49,472 bases of DNA from Clostridiales bacterium. Its GTDB lineage: Bacteria; Bacillota; Clostridia; Oscillospirales; Oscillospiraceae. A program made the position numbers and the translations under genes. The notes beneath the pieces are model-generated. The model was not told where the DNA came from and made no database searches. It saw only the letters and a program-made list of their open reading frames with translations. The stretch's first letter is position 1; every line of letters starts with the position of its first letter. Positions 17,716 through 26,568 of the stretch are shown here, one piece after another. Location: assembly GCA_019418025.1 (NCBI GenBank), contig DYCR01000011.1, positions 1-49,472 of the forward strand. The letters are read 5' to 3'.

Positions 17716-18311
17716 AAAAGAAATGGTATGACTATCTGTGGATCGCATCCCTGACCTATCTGGTTCTGGGCTTTTTCAACATCCTGTTTGCATGGCTTGG
17801 CATGCTGTGCTTCATCATCCCCTTGGTGATCGCCGTTGTGAACCGAAACAAAAGCTACTGCAACCGCTACTGCGGACGGGGTCAGCTGTTTCAGCTCATC
17901 GGCGGCAGATTCGGTCTCTCCAGAAAAAAAGATGCTCCCAATTGGATGAAGGGCAAGGCCTTCCGCTACGGCTTTCTGATCTTCTTTTTCGCAATGTTCT
18001 TCGTCATGCTGTGGAACACCTATCTGGTCTTTGCCGGAGCGCAGGATCTCAAGCAGGTGGTCACCCTGCTGTGGACCTTTAAGCTCCCGTGGAACTGGGC
18101 CTATCACGGCACCCTGATCCACCCGGGCGTTGCCCAGTATGCCTTTGGATTTTACAGCGTGATGCTCACCTCTACGGTGCTGGGTCTGGTCACCATGATC
18201 CTTTACAAGCCCCGCTCTTGGTGTCTGTACTGCCCCATGGGTACCATGACACAGCTGATCTGCAAGGCCAGAAACCACTCCGAGATCCAAAAATCCAAAA
18301 ACCACGGGTGA
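17712..18311 (+). CDS. NapH/YccM-like polyferredoxin membrane protein
   Basis: 199 residues, about four membrane segments. Two short cysteine motifs, YCNRYCGRGQLFQ and WCLYCPMGTMTQ, match the membrane-embedded 4Fe-4S domain (PF12801) found in NapH, CcoG and NosR-type proteins. It lacks the extra ferredoxin domains of full NapH; the upstream ferredoxin may supply them. Likely role: passing electrons between membrane and cytoplasmic donors. The final partner is not evident here. Confidence 0.8.
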   Translation: MKKKWYDYLWIASLTYLVLGFFNILFAWLGMLCFIIPLVIAVVNRNKSYCNRYCGRGQLFQLIGGRFGLSRKKDAPNWMKGKAFRYGFLIFFFAMFFVMLWNTYLVFAGAQDLKQVVTLLWTFKLPWNWAYHGTLIHPGVAQYAFGFYSVMLTSTVLGLVTMILYKPRSWCLYCPMGTMTQLICKARNHSEIQKSKNHG

Positions 18312-18326
18312 TTTTTCACACAAAGT

Positions 18327-18363
18327 ACAGGCTGCACGGAATGCTCCATGCAGTCTGTTTTTT
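18327..18363 (+). terminator. Terminator after the NapH-like gene
   Basis: ACAGgCTGCA / TGCAGtCTGT arms with a 12-nt loop followed by six Ts; it overlaps the end of the convergent lipoprotein gene. Confidence 0.75.
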
Positions 18364-18892
18364 ATCCTGTGACCGTGAAATGCACCGTTTCCTTTTCACC
18401 GCATCCGGCGATCTCGATGGGATAGGTTCCCTGACTTGTTCTGCTGCCGATGCGCCATGTCCAGCTGACATTTCCCTCTGCATCGGTGATTTTCGGCTCC
18501 AGTCCGGCCGCCTGAGAAGGGCCGGATTTATAGCGCACGGTGATGCGGTACTCGGTATAGGGCTTGCCCTGAATGGCCACGACGGCCTCCTGCCGAGGGC
18601 TTACCGTTTCAGGATAGGAAAGGATCTTCAGCACCTGAGTATTCTCCGGCTCCTCGGTCGCTTCCGTCTGGGGAGGTGCCGTGGTTTCCGGCTCGGTTTC
18701 GGGCGCGGCTGTCGGCACGGTCGTCGGGTCGGTTTCGGAGGGTACCAGAATAGCCATCTGGTCCATATGGGCAATGGGCGGTGTCTCCTCCCCGAACACG
18801 GCGCCGCAGCCTCCTGCCAGCAGTGCCGCCAGTATGATCCCTGCCGCCGCGCAGCACCTTGCCGCCTGCGGCTTTCGCTTACATCGATCCAT
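18362..18892 (-). CDS. Lipoprotein with Ig-like C-terminal domain, function unknown
   Basis: 176 residues. Basic N-terminus, hydrophobic stretch and lipobox LAGGC (Cys near 29) indicate a lipoprotein. A Thr/Pro/Glu-rich linker (about 50-85) leads to a beta-rich domain of about 90 residues ending ETVHFTVTG, which resembles a bacterial Ig-like fold. The ribosome binding site is AGGAGG. No function can be assigned. Confidence 0.65.
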   Translation of the reverse strand: MDRCKRKPQAARCCAAAGIILAALLAGGCGAVFGEETPPIAHMDQMAILVPSETDPTTVPTAAPETEPETTAPPQTEATEEPENTQVLKILSYPETVSPRQEAVVAIQGKPYTEYRITVRYKSGPSQAAGLEPKITDAEGNVSWTWRIGSRTSQGTYPIEIAGCGEKETVHFTVTG

Positions 18893-18928
18893 GATATTCC
18901 TCCTGATCCATTCTGTTGTTCTCTATAT

Positions 18929-18963
18929 TTTACCATATTTTTCCAGATTTTACCAGATGTCAA
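18929..18963 (-). repeat. 10-bp tandem repeats upstream of the Ig-like lipoprotein gene
   Basis: On the minus strand three units read ATCTGGTAAA, ATCTGGAAAA, ATATGGTAAA, directly downstream of a TTGACA (18958-18963). The unit length matches one DNA turn. It sits in the promoter region of the lipoprotein gene. Confidence 0.6.
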
Positions 18964-18989
18964 GGCGGGCTCTTCCAAAACAGACCAAA

Positions 18990-19020
18990 AAACACCGAAC
19001 CGAAAATCGGTTCGATGTTT
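18990..19020 (-). terminator. Terminator hairpin distal to the zinc-ribbon gene
   Basis: On the minus strand AAACA..GAACCGA / TCGGTTC..TGTTT followed by a run of Ts. It lies beyond repeat copy 3. Confidence 0.75.
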
Positions 19021-19116
19021 CAGCGTTTGGAAATTTATCCGTCAGTGACGAAAAATTATGCACGGATCAGGCTGCAAAAACTGCCCGAAACCCCTCAGGG
19101 GGTATCGGGCAGTCTC
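19021..19116 (-). repeat. Dispersed repeat copy 3 (hairpin plus partial body)
   Basis: The conserved hairpin is at 19080-19113 (minus orientation, followed by TTTTTGC). The body segment on its far side contains GCACGGATCAGGCTGC and a CGTC/GACG mini-hairpin, both also found in copies 5 and 7. It lacks the CACGGGGGCGTG part of those longer copies. It lies immediately after the zinc-ribbon gene. Confidence 0.8.
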
Positions 19117-19126
19117 AAATTATCCC

Positions 19127-19969
19127 TTAGAATGCAAAGATCGCCGTGGTAATGGACATCAGGATGGAGAATGCCAGCACAAAGACTGCGCCCACCCCGG
19201 CCATCATATACACCTTCTTGTCCGGCTCCAGTGTGCAGATCTGGTCATTGGCAGTTGACAGGAACGCAAAGCCGGCAATGCCGCCCACAAACAGGTAGAC
19301 ACCCAGACCCAGACCCGGATTCAAAAGCACCAGAATGCAGCTGGCCAGGATCACCGGAATGGCGATGACCGAGCGCATCGCCGCAACAGCCAGTGCCTCC
19401 TTGAACGGCACCGATCCCCGCATGATCCTAGTGAAACCCATGAAAATACCTGCAAGAGTCACGCTCACCAGCAGGGAGCAGATCAGCGCCTGAAAGAATG
19501 CCCCCACGCCGGAGACCAGCTTGAAGCCCATCATACCGCCGAAGGAAAACAGGGAATTGAGCTTGGAGGCGCAGATCGCCATGAAGATGCTCGATGCCAG
19601 TGCCTGTACACCCATAAATATAGCGGATGTGACCATATCCCCCTTGCGGATAAACGCCAGAGAATTGGTGGCCGGTGCTTTCAGCAGCAGCATGTACTCA
19701 GCAAATGCATTCTGAGCGATCTGCTTGCTCTGCTGAAGGACAACAGACTCCTGCTTGACCTGCGTGCCTGCCGCAGCAGCAGCCGCCGCTGCGCCCACCT
19801 GCATCTGGGGCTGTGCCTGAACTGCGGCCTCAGGCTGTACCTGAGCCGTGACCTCGGGCTGTGGCTGAACCGCTTCGGGCTGCCGCACCTCATGTGCTGC
19901 GGCGCTCTCGGTACAGGTGCAGGCCTGACCGTCCTCTAATTTCCGTCCGCAATGTTGACAAAATGCCAT
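19127..19969 (-). CDS. Zinc-ribbon membrane protein, function unknown
   Basis: 280 residues. The N-terminal zinc ribbon is CQHCGRKLEDGQACTC (two CxxC/CxC-like pairs). A low-complexity Pro/Gln/Ala/Val-rich linker (about 22-70) follows, then about five membrane segments in the C-terminal 200 residues. The start at 19969 has GAAAGGGAG upstream; the in-frame extension lies in the leader. Such zinc-ribbon/YIP1-like proteins are common in Clostridia, with unknown function. Confidence 0.7.
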   Translation of the reverse strand: MAFCQHCGRKLEDGQACTCTESAAAHEVRQPEAVQPQPEVTAQVQPEAAVQAQPQMQVGAAAAAAAAGTQVKQESVVLQQSKQIAQNAFAEYMLLLKAPATNSLAFIRKGDMVTSAIFMGVQALASSIFMAICASKLNSLFSFGGMMGFKLVSGVGAFFQALICSLLVSVTLAGIFMGFTRIMRGSVPFKEALAVAAMRSVIAIPVILASCILVLLNPGLGLGVYLFVGGIAGFAFLSTANDQICTLEPDKKVYMMAGVGAVFVLAFSILMSITTAIFAF

Positions 19970-20135
19970 AGTGTTTTCTCCCTTTCTCTCTGTCTCTTGA
20001 TTGCAGATCCAAGGGGCCTTCGGCATGCGCCCCGACAACGCCGCCTCCACGGGCAGGCCGCCTGAAAACGTCCGCCCCCGCGCCGACAGGGCCGAGGGCA
20101 GGGGTGCCGATGCCTCCTGTGTATCCTTGCGAAAA

Positions 20136-20164
20136 ATTATAGCATCCTATCTGGCACAAGTCTA
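20136..20164 (-). promoter_or_regulatory. Promoter for the zinc-ribbon gene, with long GC-rich leader
   Basis: TAGACT, 17-nt spacer, TATAAT preceded by TG (extended -10). It leaves a leader of about 155 nt (19970-20128) that is strikingly G+C-rich compared with the surrounding intergenic DNA and holds several complementary G/C blocks. Confidence 0.55.
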
Positions 20165-20450
20165 GTCACTTTTGTGGTTTTTTAACATTTTTAAAGAAAA
20201 CTTCTAGATCGTTTTTGTATCAAAAAGAAGTTCGCAAAAATAAAGTATATAAAATGCACAAATATACTCATTGTATAACGCAATATTTTGTCAATAACAT
20301 AAACCTACCCTCCAATCGTAGGATATTCCCATTGTCTGGCACCTTTCTGTTTGTTACAATTGGTTACACACAAGTGTTTATCTCGGAAAAACATCCCCAA
20401 ATCCTTCACCCGATGCCCTGCCGCATCGGTCGAACCGCAAAGGAGAATGC
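20165..20450. other. A+T-rich intergenic region upstream of the sialidase fusion
   Basis: About 285 bp without a gene. It holds an interrupted inverted repeat AACTTCT...AGAAGTT near 20200-20231 and a CCTAC/GTAGG hairpin near 20309-20327. I see no convincing promoter, though this region must contain it. Confidence 0.4.
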
Positions 20451-23400
20451 ATGATGAACCATAAAAAACACATTGCCGGTGTCCTTGCCGCTGTCATGAC
20501 CCTGTCAGCCGTTGGTTCCCTGTCCACCCGGGTCCATGCATACGGCCCGGACAAGGTTTCCATCCAGATCGGCTCTGAGCCGGTGGCTCTGGAAGGCGCA
20601 CGGGAGGTGGGCGCAAACATCGAGATGTCCATGATCAGCGACGAGATGTGGAGCGCAAACGGCAGCTGGATGGAGCAGACCTTCGGCGCGGGCCAGCTGA
20701 ACATGATGCGCTGGGGCTATGACGCATGGGCCTTCGATTGGGAAAAGGAGGTCCCCCTGTCTGCCAACCGCTACTGGGGCGGACGGAACACGCAGGATGC
20801 CGCCGGCACCTTCGGTTTACAGGAATTTATCCGCTTCTGCAAGCAGGAGGATATCGTCCCCTTCGTGATGATCCCCATTGAATCTCTGGATGCCTTCGGC
20901 GGAGAAGCCACCGTGGACAAGGTCAAGGAGCTGACCGCCTCCATGGCAAAATACATCGCAGAGCAGGGCTTTGATGCCTGCTATTTCGACATGGGCAACG
21001 AGCCTTGGAACAACGGCGCAGGCAGCATCAGCAGCGCAAAATATCTGGGCAGCCTGTTCCCGGAGTTTCAGAGGATCGTGAAGGATGCAAATCCCAACTT
21101 CAAGCTGGTCTTGCAGCGCGCGCCGGAGAACATTCTCTGGAACGGGTGGAACAAGGCCCTTGTCGCCGCCGCTGACGGGGCATTCGATGCCTATGATGAC
21201 CACCGCTATTCCTTCTACGGGTGGAACAAGTATTTCGACTATAACGCAGACGATATCCTGACCCCCGGCACCCCCATCGAGAACAAGGAGGGCATTCTGG
21301 GCGAATGCAACATCGGCTGGACCCCCATCGACAGCAACTGGGATGCGGGCCACGTTCGGGATATGGGCGGCAGCATGGCCCTGCTCAATGCCATGCTGAA
21401 CATGATCGAGGACGGCCGCTACAACTATATCGTCAGCTGGCCCTCCCACTATCCCAGCAAGGCCTCCATCGAGGGCTGTCCCGAAAATTCCTTCGGATGG
21501 TTCGATCTGGACAAATGGTACAACGATCAGCAGACCGTCCGCCTGACCGGACCGGCGATCGCCCATCGGATCATCAACCAGAACGTGCTTGAAAATCGGC
21601 TCAGCGCCTCCAGTGACGCAAAGAAGGTGCGGGTCTTTGCCTACACCAACGCCGACAAGACCGACCTGCGGGTGATCGTGCTGAACAAGTGGGACCCCAC
21701 CACCCTCACGGTCAATATCCCCTCGGGCTTCAATTCCGTCAGTGCCATGGTCATGTCCGGCGAAAGCGTCTGGGACACCGCACCGGAATACAAGAGCCTG
21801 TTCAGCGGCAGTCAGACCGTCACCGGCGACAGCTACACAGGCAAGATCCCCGGGGAATGCGTGGTGGTTTATGAATTCTCCGCAGACCATGCAGACACCA
21901 CACCCCTGAGTGCCGATCTTCTGACCCCCGAAAACAACGCCTCCGGCATCAGCACCGCCCAGACCTTCCGCTGGAGCCCTGCCGACCGCAGCGAGAACTA
22001 TCATCTGACCGTATCTGCCCATGCAGATCTTTCAAACCCCGTGATCGACACCGATACCGGCTCTGCCTGCCGCTATCAGTCCTCTCAGGAGCTGCTGCCC
22101 GGCACCACCTACTACTGGCAGGTGACTGCCTCCAATCAGGCAGGCTCCGCCGCCGCTTCGGTCCGTCAGTTCACCACCGCCGGAACCCCTCCCCAGACCG
22201 ATCCGTCTGAATCGGCAGACTATGCCGTGTTCTATTCCGGCGACAGCACCGGCTCCACCCACTTTCGCATCCCCTTTCTCTGGACCACCCAGAGGGGCAA
22301 TCTGATCGCCGGAGCAGATGCCAACTTTGGCAGCGGCGGCGACTCGGCTGAGAACATCGACGTTGCCTTCCGGCTCAAGCCCAATGCGGCCCAGTACGCC
22401 CCGGACGAGGGCTGGCGCGACGGCTTTGTGCCCGATGCCCTGCATATGACCGACTATTCAGACGAAAACGGCTATCGTCAGAAATCCGCCTCCTTTATCG
22501 ACGGCGTGATCCTGCAAGACACCATGCACACCGGACGCACGCTGCTTCTGGTGGATGCCTTTGCATGGAACGGCGGACTGTTTCAGCATCTTGCCGATGC
22601 GTCCGGCGGCACCCAGACCCGAACGGTAGCCAAGGGTGACGGCTTCTGCACCATCGGCGGTCAGAAGTATCTGCTGCTTTCCAGTCAGAACATCAAAGGC
22701 GACGGCAACGGCAGGACCGGAAACATCAACAACAACACCGACCGCACCAAATTCGACTACGCCGCCGATATCTACGGCACGCCCGACGAAAACGGACACT
22801 ATGCCGTCTATCATCTAAACGGCACCCCTCAGGGCTATTCCGCCTTCACCGCAAGCGTGGATGACAGTGGGCTTTCTCTGGGTGACCGCTCCGAATACAC
22901 CCTGACACGGGATTATGAGCTGTGCAAAAACGGCGAATTGCTCACCGTTCAGCAGAAAAGCGGTCCGGAAGAGACCCCCGGGCAGTCTGTCCCCATGCGG
23001 ATCTTCTACGAGGACTCGGAGCTGCAAATGTACAACACCAGCTACATCATGCAGTTTTACAGCGAGGACGACGGGGAGACATGGCACACCGACAAGATCA
23101 TCACCGGCATGGTGAAGCGTGAAAACTCCAACTATTATATTCTGGGCCCGGGACGGGGTCTGCAAATCCAAAACGGCCCCTATGCCGGCAGACTGATCGT
23201 GCCTGTGTACTATCAGGGCAAGCCCAATGCAGAGGTCATTTTCAGCGATGACGGTGGCAGCACATGGACCCACGGCGAGAGTGTCCCCACCCTCCACGGC
23301 CTGAGCGAATCTGCCCCCGTGGAGATGCCTGACGGCAGCCTGAAGCTGTTCCTGCGCAACACCTCTGCCTTTGGCGGGACCGTTGTGGAGGCCACCAGTA

Positions 23401-23822
23401 CCGACGGCGGCCAGACCTGGCAGGACGTGAAGCCCACCTTCGGCTATGACAGCGCCGGCATCAACTGTCAGGTGTCTGCCATTGCCCTGAGCCAAACCGT
23501 CACCTCCCAAAAAGACGGCAAGCAGTATCCAGCTGTGGTGCTGTCCTCGGCAAATCTGAAAAACCGCACCCACGGCAGGATCTTCGTGGGTCTGGTCAAG
23601 GAGGACGGAGCCTATTCCGACGGCTCACAAAAGTACACCATCGACTGGGAATATCAGCACGATATCACCCCCGAGGGTCAGCTGTTTGCATACAGCTGCC
23701 TGACGGAGCTTCCCGACGGACGGATCGGCATTCTGTATGAAACCTCCCCCAATTCCTCTTGGGACGACGGTCTGCAAAAGACCCACTATCAGGAACTGAA
23801 CCTTTCCCAACTGATTCATTGA
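20451..23822 (+). CDS. Secreted multidomain glycosidase: GH-A clan module + FN3 + sialidase
   Basis: 1123 residues. Signal peptide (about 1-32, ending HA). Module 1 (about 35-480) is a clan GH-A-like barrel with acid/base candidate E184 in MGNEPWNN and nucleophile candidate E285 in LGECNIGW, followed by a beta-sandwich. A fibronectin-III-like domain spans about 485-575. Module 2 (about 590-1123) is a GH33-type sialidase: FRIP motif with R606; three Asp boxes at about 871 (SEDDGETW), 932 (SDDGGSTW) and 983 (STDGGQTW); and the nucleophile pair Y1096 in GILYETSPN. An inserted domain lies between the first blades. No sortase motif or dockerin is evident. Predicted to release sialic acid plus another sugar from host glycans. 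Two adjacent ATGs (20451, 20454) are equally plausible; AAAGGAGA precedes them. Confidence 0.85.
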   Translation: MMNHKKHIAGVLAAVMTLSAVGSLSTRVHAYGPDKVSIQIGSEPVALEGAREVGANIEMSMISDEMWSANGSWMEQTFGAGQLNMMRWGYDAWAFDWEKEVPLSANRYWGGRNTQDAAGTFGLQEFIRFCKQEDIVPFVMIPIESLDAFGGEATVDKVKELTASMAKYIAEQGFDACYFDMGNEPWNNGAGSISSAKYLGSLFPEFQRIVKDANPNFKLVLQRAPENILWNGWNKALVAAADGAFDAYDDHRYSFYGWNKYFDYNADDILTPGTPIENKEGILGECNIGWTPIDSNWDAGHVRDMGGSMALLNAMLNMIEDGRYNYIVSWPSHYPSKASIEGCPENSFGWFDLDKWYNDQQTVRLTGPAIAHRIINQNVLENRLSASSDAKKVRVFAYTNADKTDLRVIVLNKWDPTTLTVNIPSGFNSVSAMVMSGESVWDTAPEYKSLFSGSQTVTGDSYTGKIPGECVVVYEFSADHADTTPLSADLLTPENNASGISTAQTFRWSPADRSENYHLTVSAHADLSNPVIDTDTGSACRYQSSQELLPGTTYYWQVTASNQAGSAAASVRQFTTAGTPPQTDPSESADYAVFYSGDSTGSTHFRIPFLWTTQRGNLIAGADANFGSGGDSAENIDVAFRLKPNAAQYAPDEGWRDGFVPDALHMTDYSDENGYRQKSASFIDGVILQDTMHTGRTLLLVDAFAWNGGLFQHLADASGGTQTRTVAKGDGFCTIGGQKYLLLSSQNIKGDGNGRTGNINNNTDRTKFDYAADIYGTPDENGHYAVYHLNGTPQGYSAFTASVDDSGLSLGDRSEYTLTRDYELCKNGELLTVQQKSGPEETPGQSVPMRIFYEDSELQMYNTSYIMQFYSEDDGETWHTDKIITGMVKRENSNYYILGPGRGLQIQNGPYAGRLIVPVYYQGKPNAEVIFSDDGGSTWTHGESVPTLHGLSESAPVEMPDGSLKLFLRNTSAFGGTVVEATSTDGGQTWQDVKPTFGYDSAGINCQVSAIALSQTVTSQKDGKQYPAVVLSSANLKNRTHGRIFVGLVKEDGAYSDGSQKYTIDWEYQHDITPEGQLFAYSCLTELPDGRIGILYETSPNSSWDDGLQKTHYQELNLSQLIH

Positions 23823-23849
23823 TCATTTTCTCTCCTCTTGACTCTCCAA

Positions 23850-23889
23850 AACAGGAACACCGGGCTGATATCAGCCCGGTGTTCCTGTT
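23850..23889. terminator. 40-bp perfect palindrome between convergent genes
   Basis: AACAGGAACACCGGGCTGAT followed by its exact reverse complement with no loop spacer. It probably terminates both the sialidase and the convergent AraC gene, although T-tracts are short. Confidence 0.75.
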
Positions 23890-23938
23890 ACTGCCTGAAG
23901 AATGCGAAGGGGGCCTCTGGCCTTGCGATCGATCCGGT

Positions 23939-24922
23939 TCAGTCCCCGTCCTTGCCCTTTGTGCGGCTGTGGGCGCCCATCTCCTGAATCCGGCGGAATT
24001 GTCTGGGCGAGATGCCGTACTCCTGCTTAAAGGCCCGATAAAAGCTGGAATAATCATTAAAGCCCACCTGCTCGCAGATGGATTCCAGTGCCGTCCCCCG
24101 GCTGATCAGATCCTTTGCCGCGATCAGCCGCCTCTGAGTGACGCATCGGTAGAAGCTGACCCCCATCCTCTGGCGAAAAATGTTGGATATGGTGCTTTCG
24201 CTTACATAGAACTGTTTTGCCGTTTCGGCAAGGGTCATCCGCTCAGCATAGCTGCTCTCTATATAATGCATCACCTGATCCAGAAGATTCGGCGTTTCTG
24301 CATACAGCGGCACTGAGACATCCGCCGCGCAGCGGGTCAGGTGGGCAAACAGCAGCATAGCATTTGCCACCATCGCCGCCTCCCAGCCGGGCTTTTTCCG
24401 CTCGCTCTCCCGAACGCACTGATGAATGAAGGCCCCCAGATATTCCCAGTCGGTCCCTGCGGTGCGCAGCAGTCCCGAAGCCGCCTGCTGCTCCATCTGC
24501 GGGGTCCCGAATTCCTCCATCAGGGTGTCCATAAAGCTTTTGGACAGCCACATCACATCCCGATGATATGCCTCGGCGGTGTCCCGAGGAATCAGGGGAC
24601 GGTGGCTTACCTCAGGTCTGACCCAGATGATGTCTCCCTTTTGCAGGCGGTAGCGCTGGGTCCCCACCAGATATTCCACCCCGCAGGTGTTGCAGCAGTA
24701 GATCACCTCGTAAAAGCTGTGGGAGTGAAGGGAGACCGTGGCGTTGTAAAAGGTGCTGTCGTGATGGGCCTCCACCCGGCTTGTGGACATCTCCAGCTCC
24801 TGATAGACGGTGCTTGGATCAAAGCCGCCCTGCTGAAGCCGCCGGAGGATGTTCTCCTGCTCATCGGGGGTCTGGGGGTAATAAGGCTGTTTGGTAACTT
24901 TATGCAATTCGGCTATTTTCAC
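23939..24922 (-). CDS. AraC-family transcriptional regulator
   Basis: 327 residues from GTG 24922 with GGAGG upstream. N-terminal cupin (about 50-120, HSHSFYEVIYCC and LQKGDIIWVRPEVSH), helical middle, and C-terminal double helix-turn-helix (about 215-315) with the signature NDYSSFYRAFKQEYGISP. It is divergent from the GPH symporter gene and has TTTGCAAT direct repeats at its own promoter. It likely controls the transporter-creatininase operon and perhaps the sialidase. Confidence 0.9.
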   Translation of the reverse strand: MKIAELHKVTKQPYYPQTPDEQENILRRLQQGGFDPSTVYQELEMSTSRVEAHHDSTFYNATVSLHSHSFYEVIYCCNTCGVEYLVGTQRYRLQKGDIIWVRPEVSHRPLIPRDTAEAYHRDVMWLSKSFMDTLMEEFGTPQMEQQAASGLLRTAGTDWEYLGAFIHQCVRESERKKPGWEAAMVANAMLLFAHLTRCAADVSVPLYAETPNLLDQVMHYIESSYAERMTLAETAKQFYVSESTISNIFRQRMGVSFYRCVTQRRLIAAKDLISRGTALESICEQVGFNDYSSFYRAFKQEYGISPRQFRRIQEMGAHSRTKGKDGD

Positions 24923-24957
24923 AAAAACGCCTCCGATCCTTTGTTATTTCTGATTAT

Positions 24958-24986
24958 ATTATACACGACTTCTCATGGATTTGCAA
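24958..24986 (-). promoter_or_regulatory. Promoter for the AraC regulator
   Basis: TTGCAA, 17-nt spacer, TATAAT reading leftwards; the -35 is part of a TTTGCAAT repeat. Confidence 0.7.
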
Positions 24987-25020
24987 TATTAATTCTTCTT
25001 TTTGCAATTAACTTTGCATA
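24980..25020. promoter_or_regulatory. Candidate AraC operator: TTTGCAAT direct repeats
   Basis: TTTGCAAT at 24980-24987 and 25001-25008, exactly 21 bp (two helical turns) apart, with a third related TTTGCATA at 25013-25020. The first overlaps the -35 of the regulator promoter. Confidence 0.5.
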
Positions 25021-25094
25021 TTTTATTTGTTACCATATCCATACCAAATGCGGAAGCCTCTCTTCCGCAAAAAGAGAAACGGAGGAAAATTTCG

Positions 25095-26501
25095 ATGACA
25101 AATGCACCCAAAAACAGTCTGACCACCAAGCATTGGTTCGGCTATATGCTGGGCGACTTGGGCGGCTGCATGACCTTCGCCCTGATGGGCTCCATGGTCA
25201 CCAGATACTACACCAACGTCCTGCATGTCAACACCATGGTCCTTGCGACCCTGCTGCTGATCTGGAACGTATGGGACGCAGTGAACGACCCCATGATGGG
25301 CGCACTGATGGACAAAATGTTTGCAAAGCATGCAAACCCCAAGGGCAAGTTCCGCCCGTGGCTGCTGCGCTCCACCCCCCTGCTGGCGATCACGGCAATC
25401 GCCTTCTGGACCCTGCCCACCTTCTTTGAGGGCACGGCCATGCTGGTGGTCCTGTTCTTCTGCAAGATCGCATACGAGGCATGCTACACCATGTTCAACA
25501 TCCCCATGGGCTCCCTGCTGTCTGCCATGTCCACCACCGACAGCGAGCGCGCATCCCTGTCATCTGCCCGTGGTGTGGGCAGCATGATCGGCAACCTGCT
25601 CCCCACCCTGATCTTCCCCCAGCTGCTGAAGATGTACGGTGACTCCAACGCCACCGGCTACGCCATCGGCGCCGTCATCTGCGCAAGCATCGGCTTTGTG
25701 CTGTGCCTGCTGCACTACTTCTGGACCGAGGAGCGCAACACCAACCTCTCCAGTACCAGTGCCGACGACATCAAGTTCACCGATATCCTGAAGGTATTCC
25801 GGGTCAACCGTCCCTTTGTGGCACTGTGCCTGCACGGCGTATGTATCTGCACCATGCAGTATGTCAATGCCACCCTCGGCTCTTACATGTACGCAGACGT
25901 TCTGGGCAACGTGGGCATGATGAGCATGTCCAGTCTGATCTCCATGCCCATGATGATCGCCGTTTTGATCGGCACCCCCATCCTGGCAAAGAAGATGCGT
26001 CTGGAAAAGATCATCCGCTCCAGCCTGCTGCTCAGCAGCCTGATGTTCGCGATCCTGTTTGCGATGCACATGACCATGAACGTCCCCGCCCTGATGCACA
26101 TGATCATCAGCTCTCTGGCTATGAGCCTTGCAATGGTCTCCATCCAGATGCAGTGGGGTCTGGTCGGTGAAGCCATCGACTACAACGAGCTGGCCACCGG
26201 CAAGCGCACCGAGGGCTCCATCTACGGCACCTTCAATCTGTCCCGCCGTATGGGTCAGACCATCGGCAACTCCGCCGCGGTTCTGGCACTGGGCTGGATC
26301 GGCTACGATGCAGTCGCCGCCGCTCAGGGTCTTTCCCAGTCTGCCGGCACCGTCATCGGCATCAAGGTCCTGTGCGTACTGGTCCCTGCGATCTTCGCCA
26401 TCGGCTCTTGGGCTGCATTCCGGTTCGTCTGGAACATTACCCCCGAGACCCGCGCAAAAATGGCTGCCATGAAGTCCGGCAGCGTCTCTTCCGAAAACTG
26501 A
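25095..26501 (+). CDS. GPH-family sugar:cation symporter
   Basis: 468 residues with about 12 membrane segments. The N-terminus YMLGDLGGCMTFALMG and the loop WDAVNDPMMGALMDK are typical of the glycoside-pentoside-hexuronide:cation symporter family (MelB/UidB-like). The start at 25095 follows GGAGGA; an upstream in-frame extension is leader sequence. A GCGGAAG/CTTCCGC hairpin lies just before the ribosome binding site. It is probably co-transcribed with the creatininase-family gene 67 nt downstream. Transported sugar unknown; sialidase-released sugars are possible (inference). Confidence 0.9.
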   Translation: MTNAPKNSLTTKHWFGYMLGDLGGCMTFALMGSMVTRYYTNVLHVNTMVLATLLLIWNVWDAVNDPMMGALMDKMFAKHANPKGKFRPWLLRSTPLLAITAIAFWTLPTFFEGTAMLVVLFFCKIAYEACYTMFNIPMGSLLSAMSTTDSERASLSSARGVGSMIGNLLPTLIFPQLLKMYGDSNATGYAIGAVICASIGFVLCLLHYFWTEERNTNLSSTSADDIKFTDILKVFRVNRPFVALCLHGVCICTMQYVNATLGSYMYADVLGNVGMMSMSSLISMPMMIAVLIGTPILAKKMRLEKIIRSSLLLSSLMFAILFAMHMTMNVPALMHMIISSLAMSLAMVSIQMQWGLVGEAIDYNELATGKRTEGSIYGTFNLSRRMGQTIGNSAAVLALGWIGYDAVAAAQGLSQSAGTVIGIKVLCVLVPAIFAIGSWAAFRFVWNITPETRAKMAAMKSGSVSSEN

Positions 26502-26568
26502 TCGACCATCCGCTATTTTCCGGCGGCACGGCCATCCGTGCCGCCCTTCCCTGTGAAAGGAGCTATTT

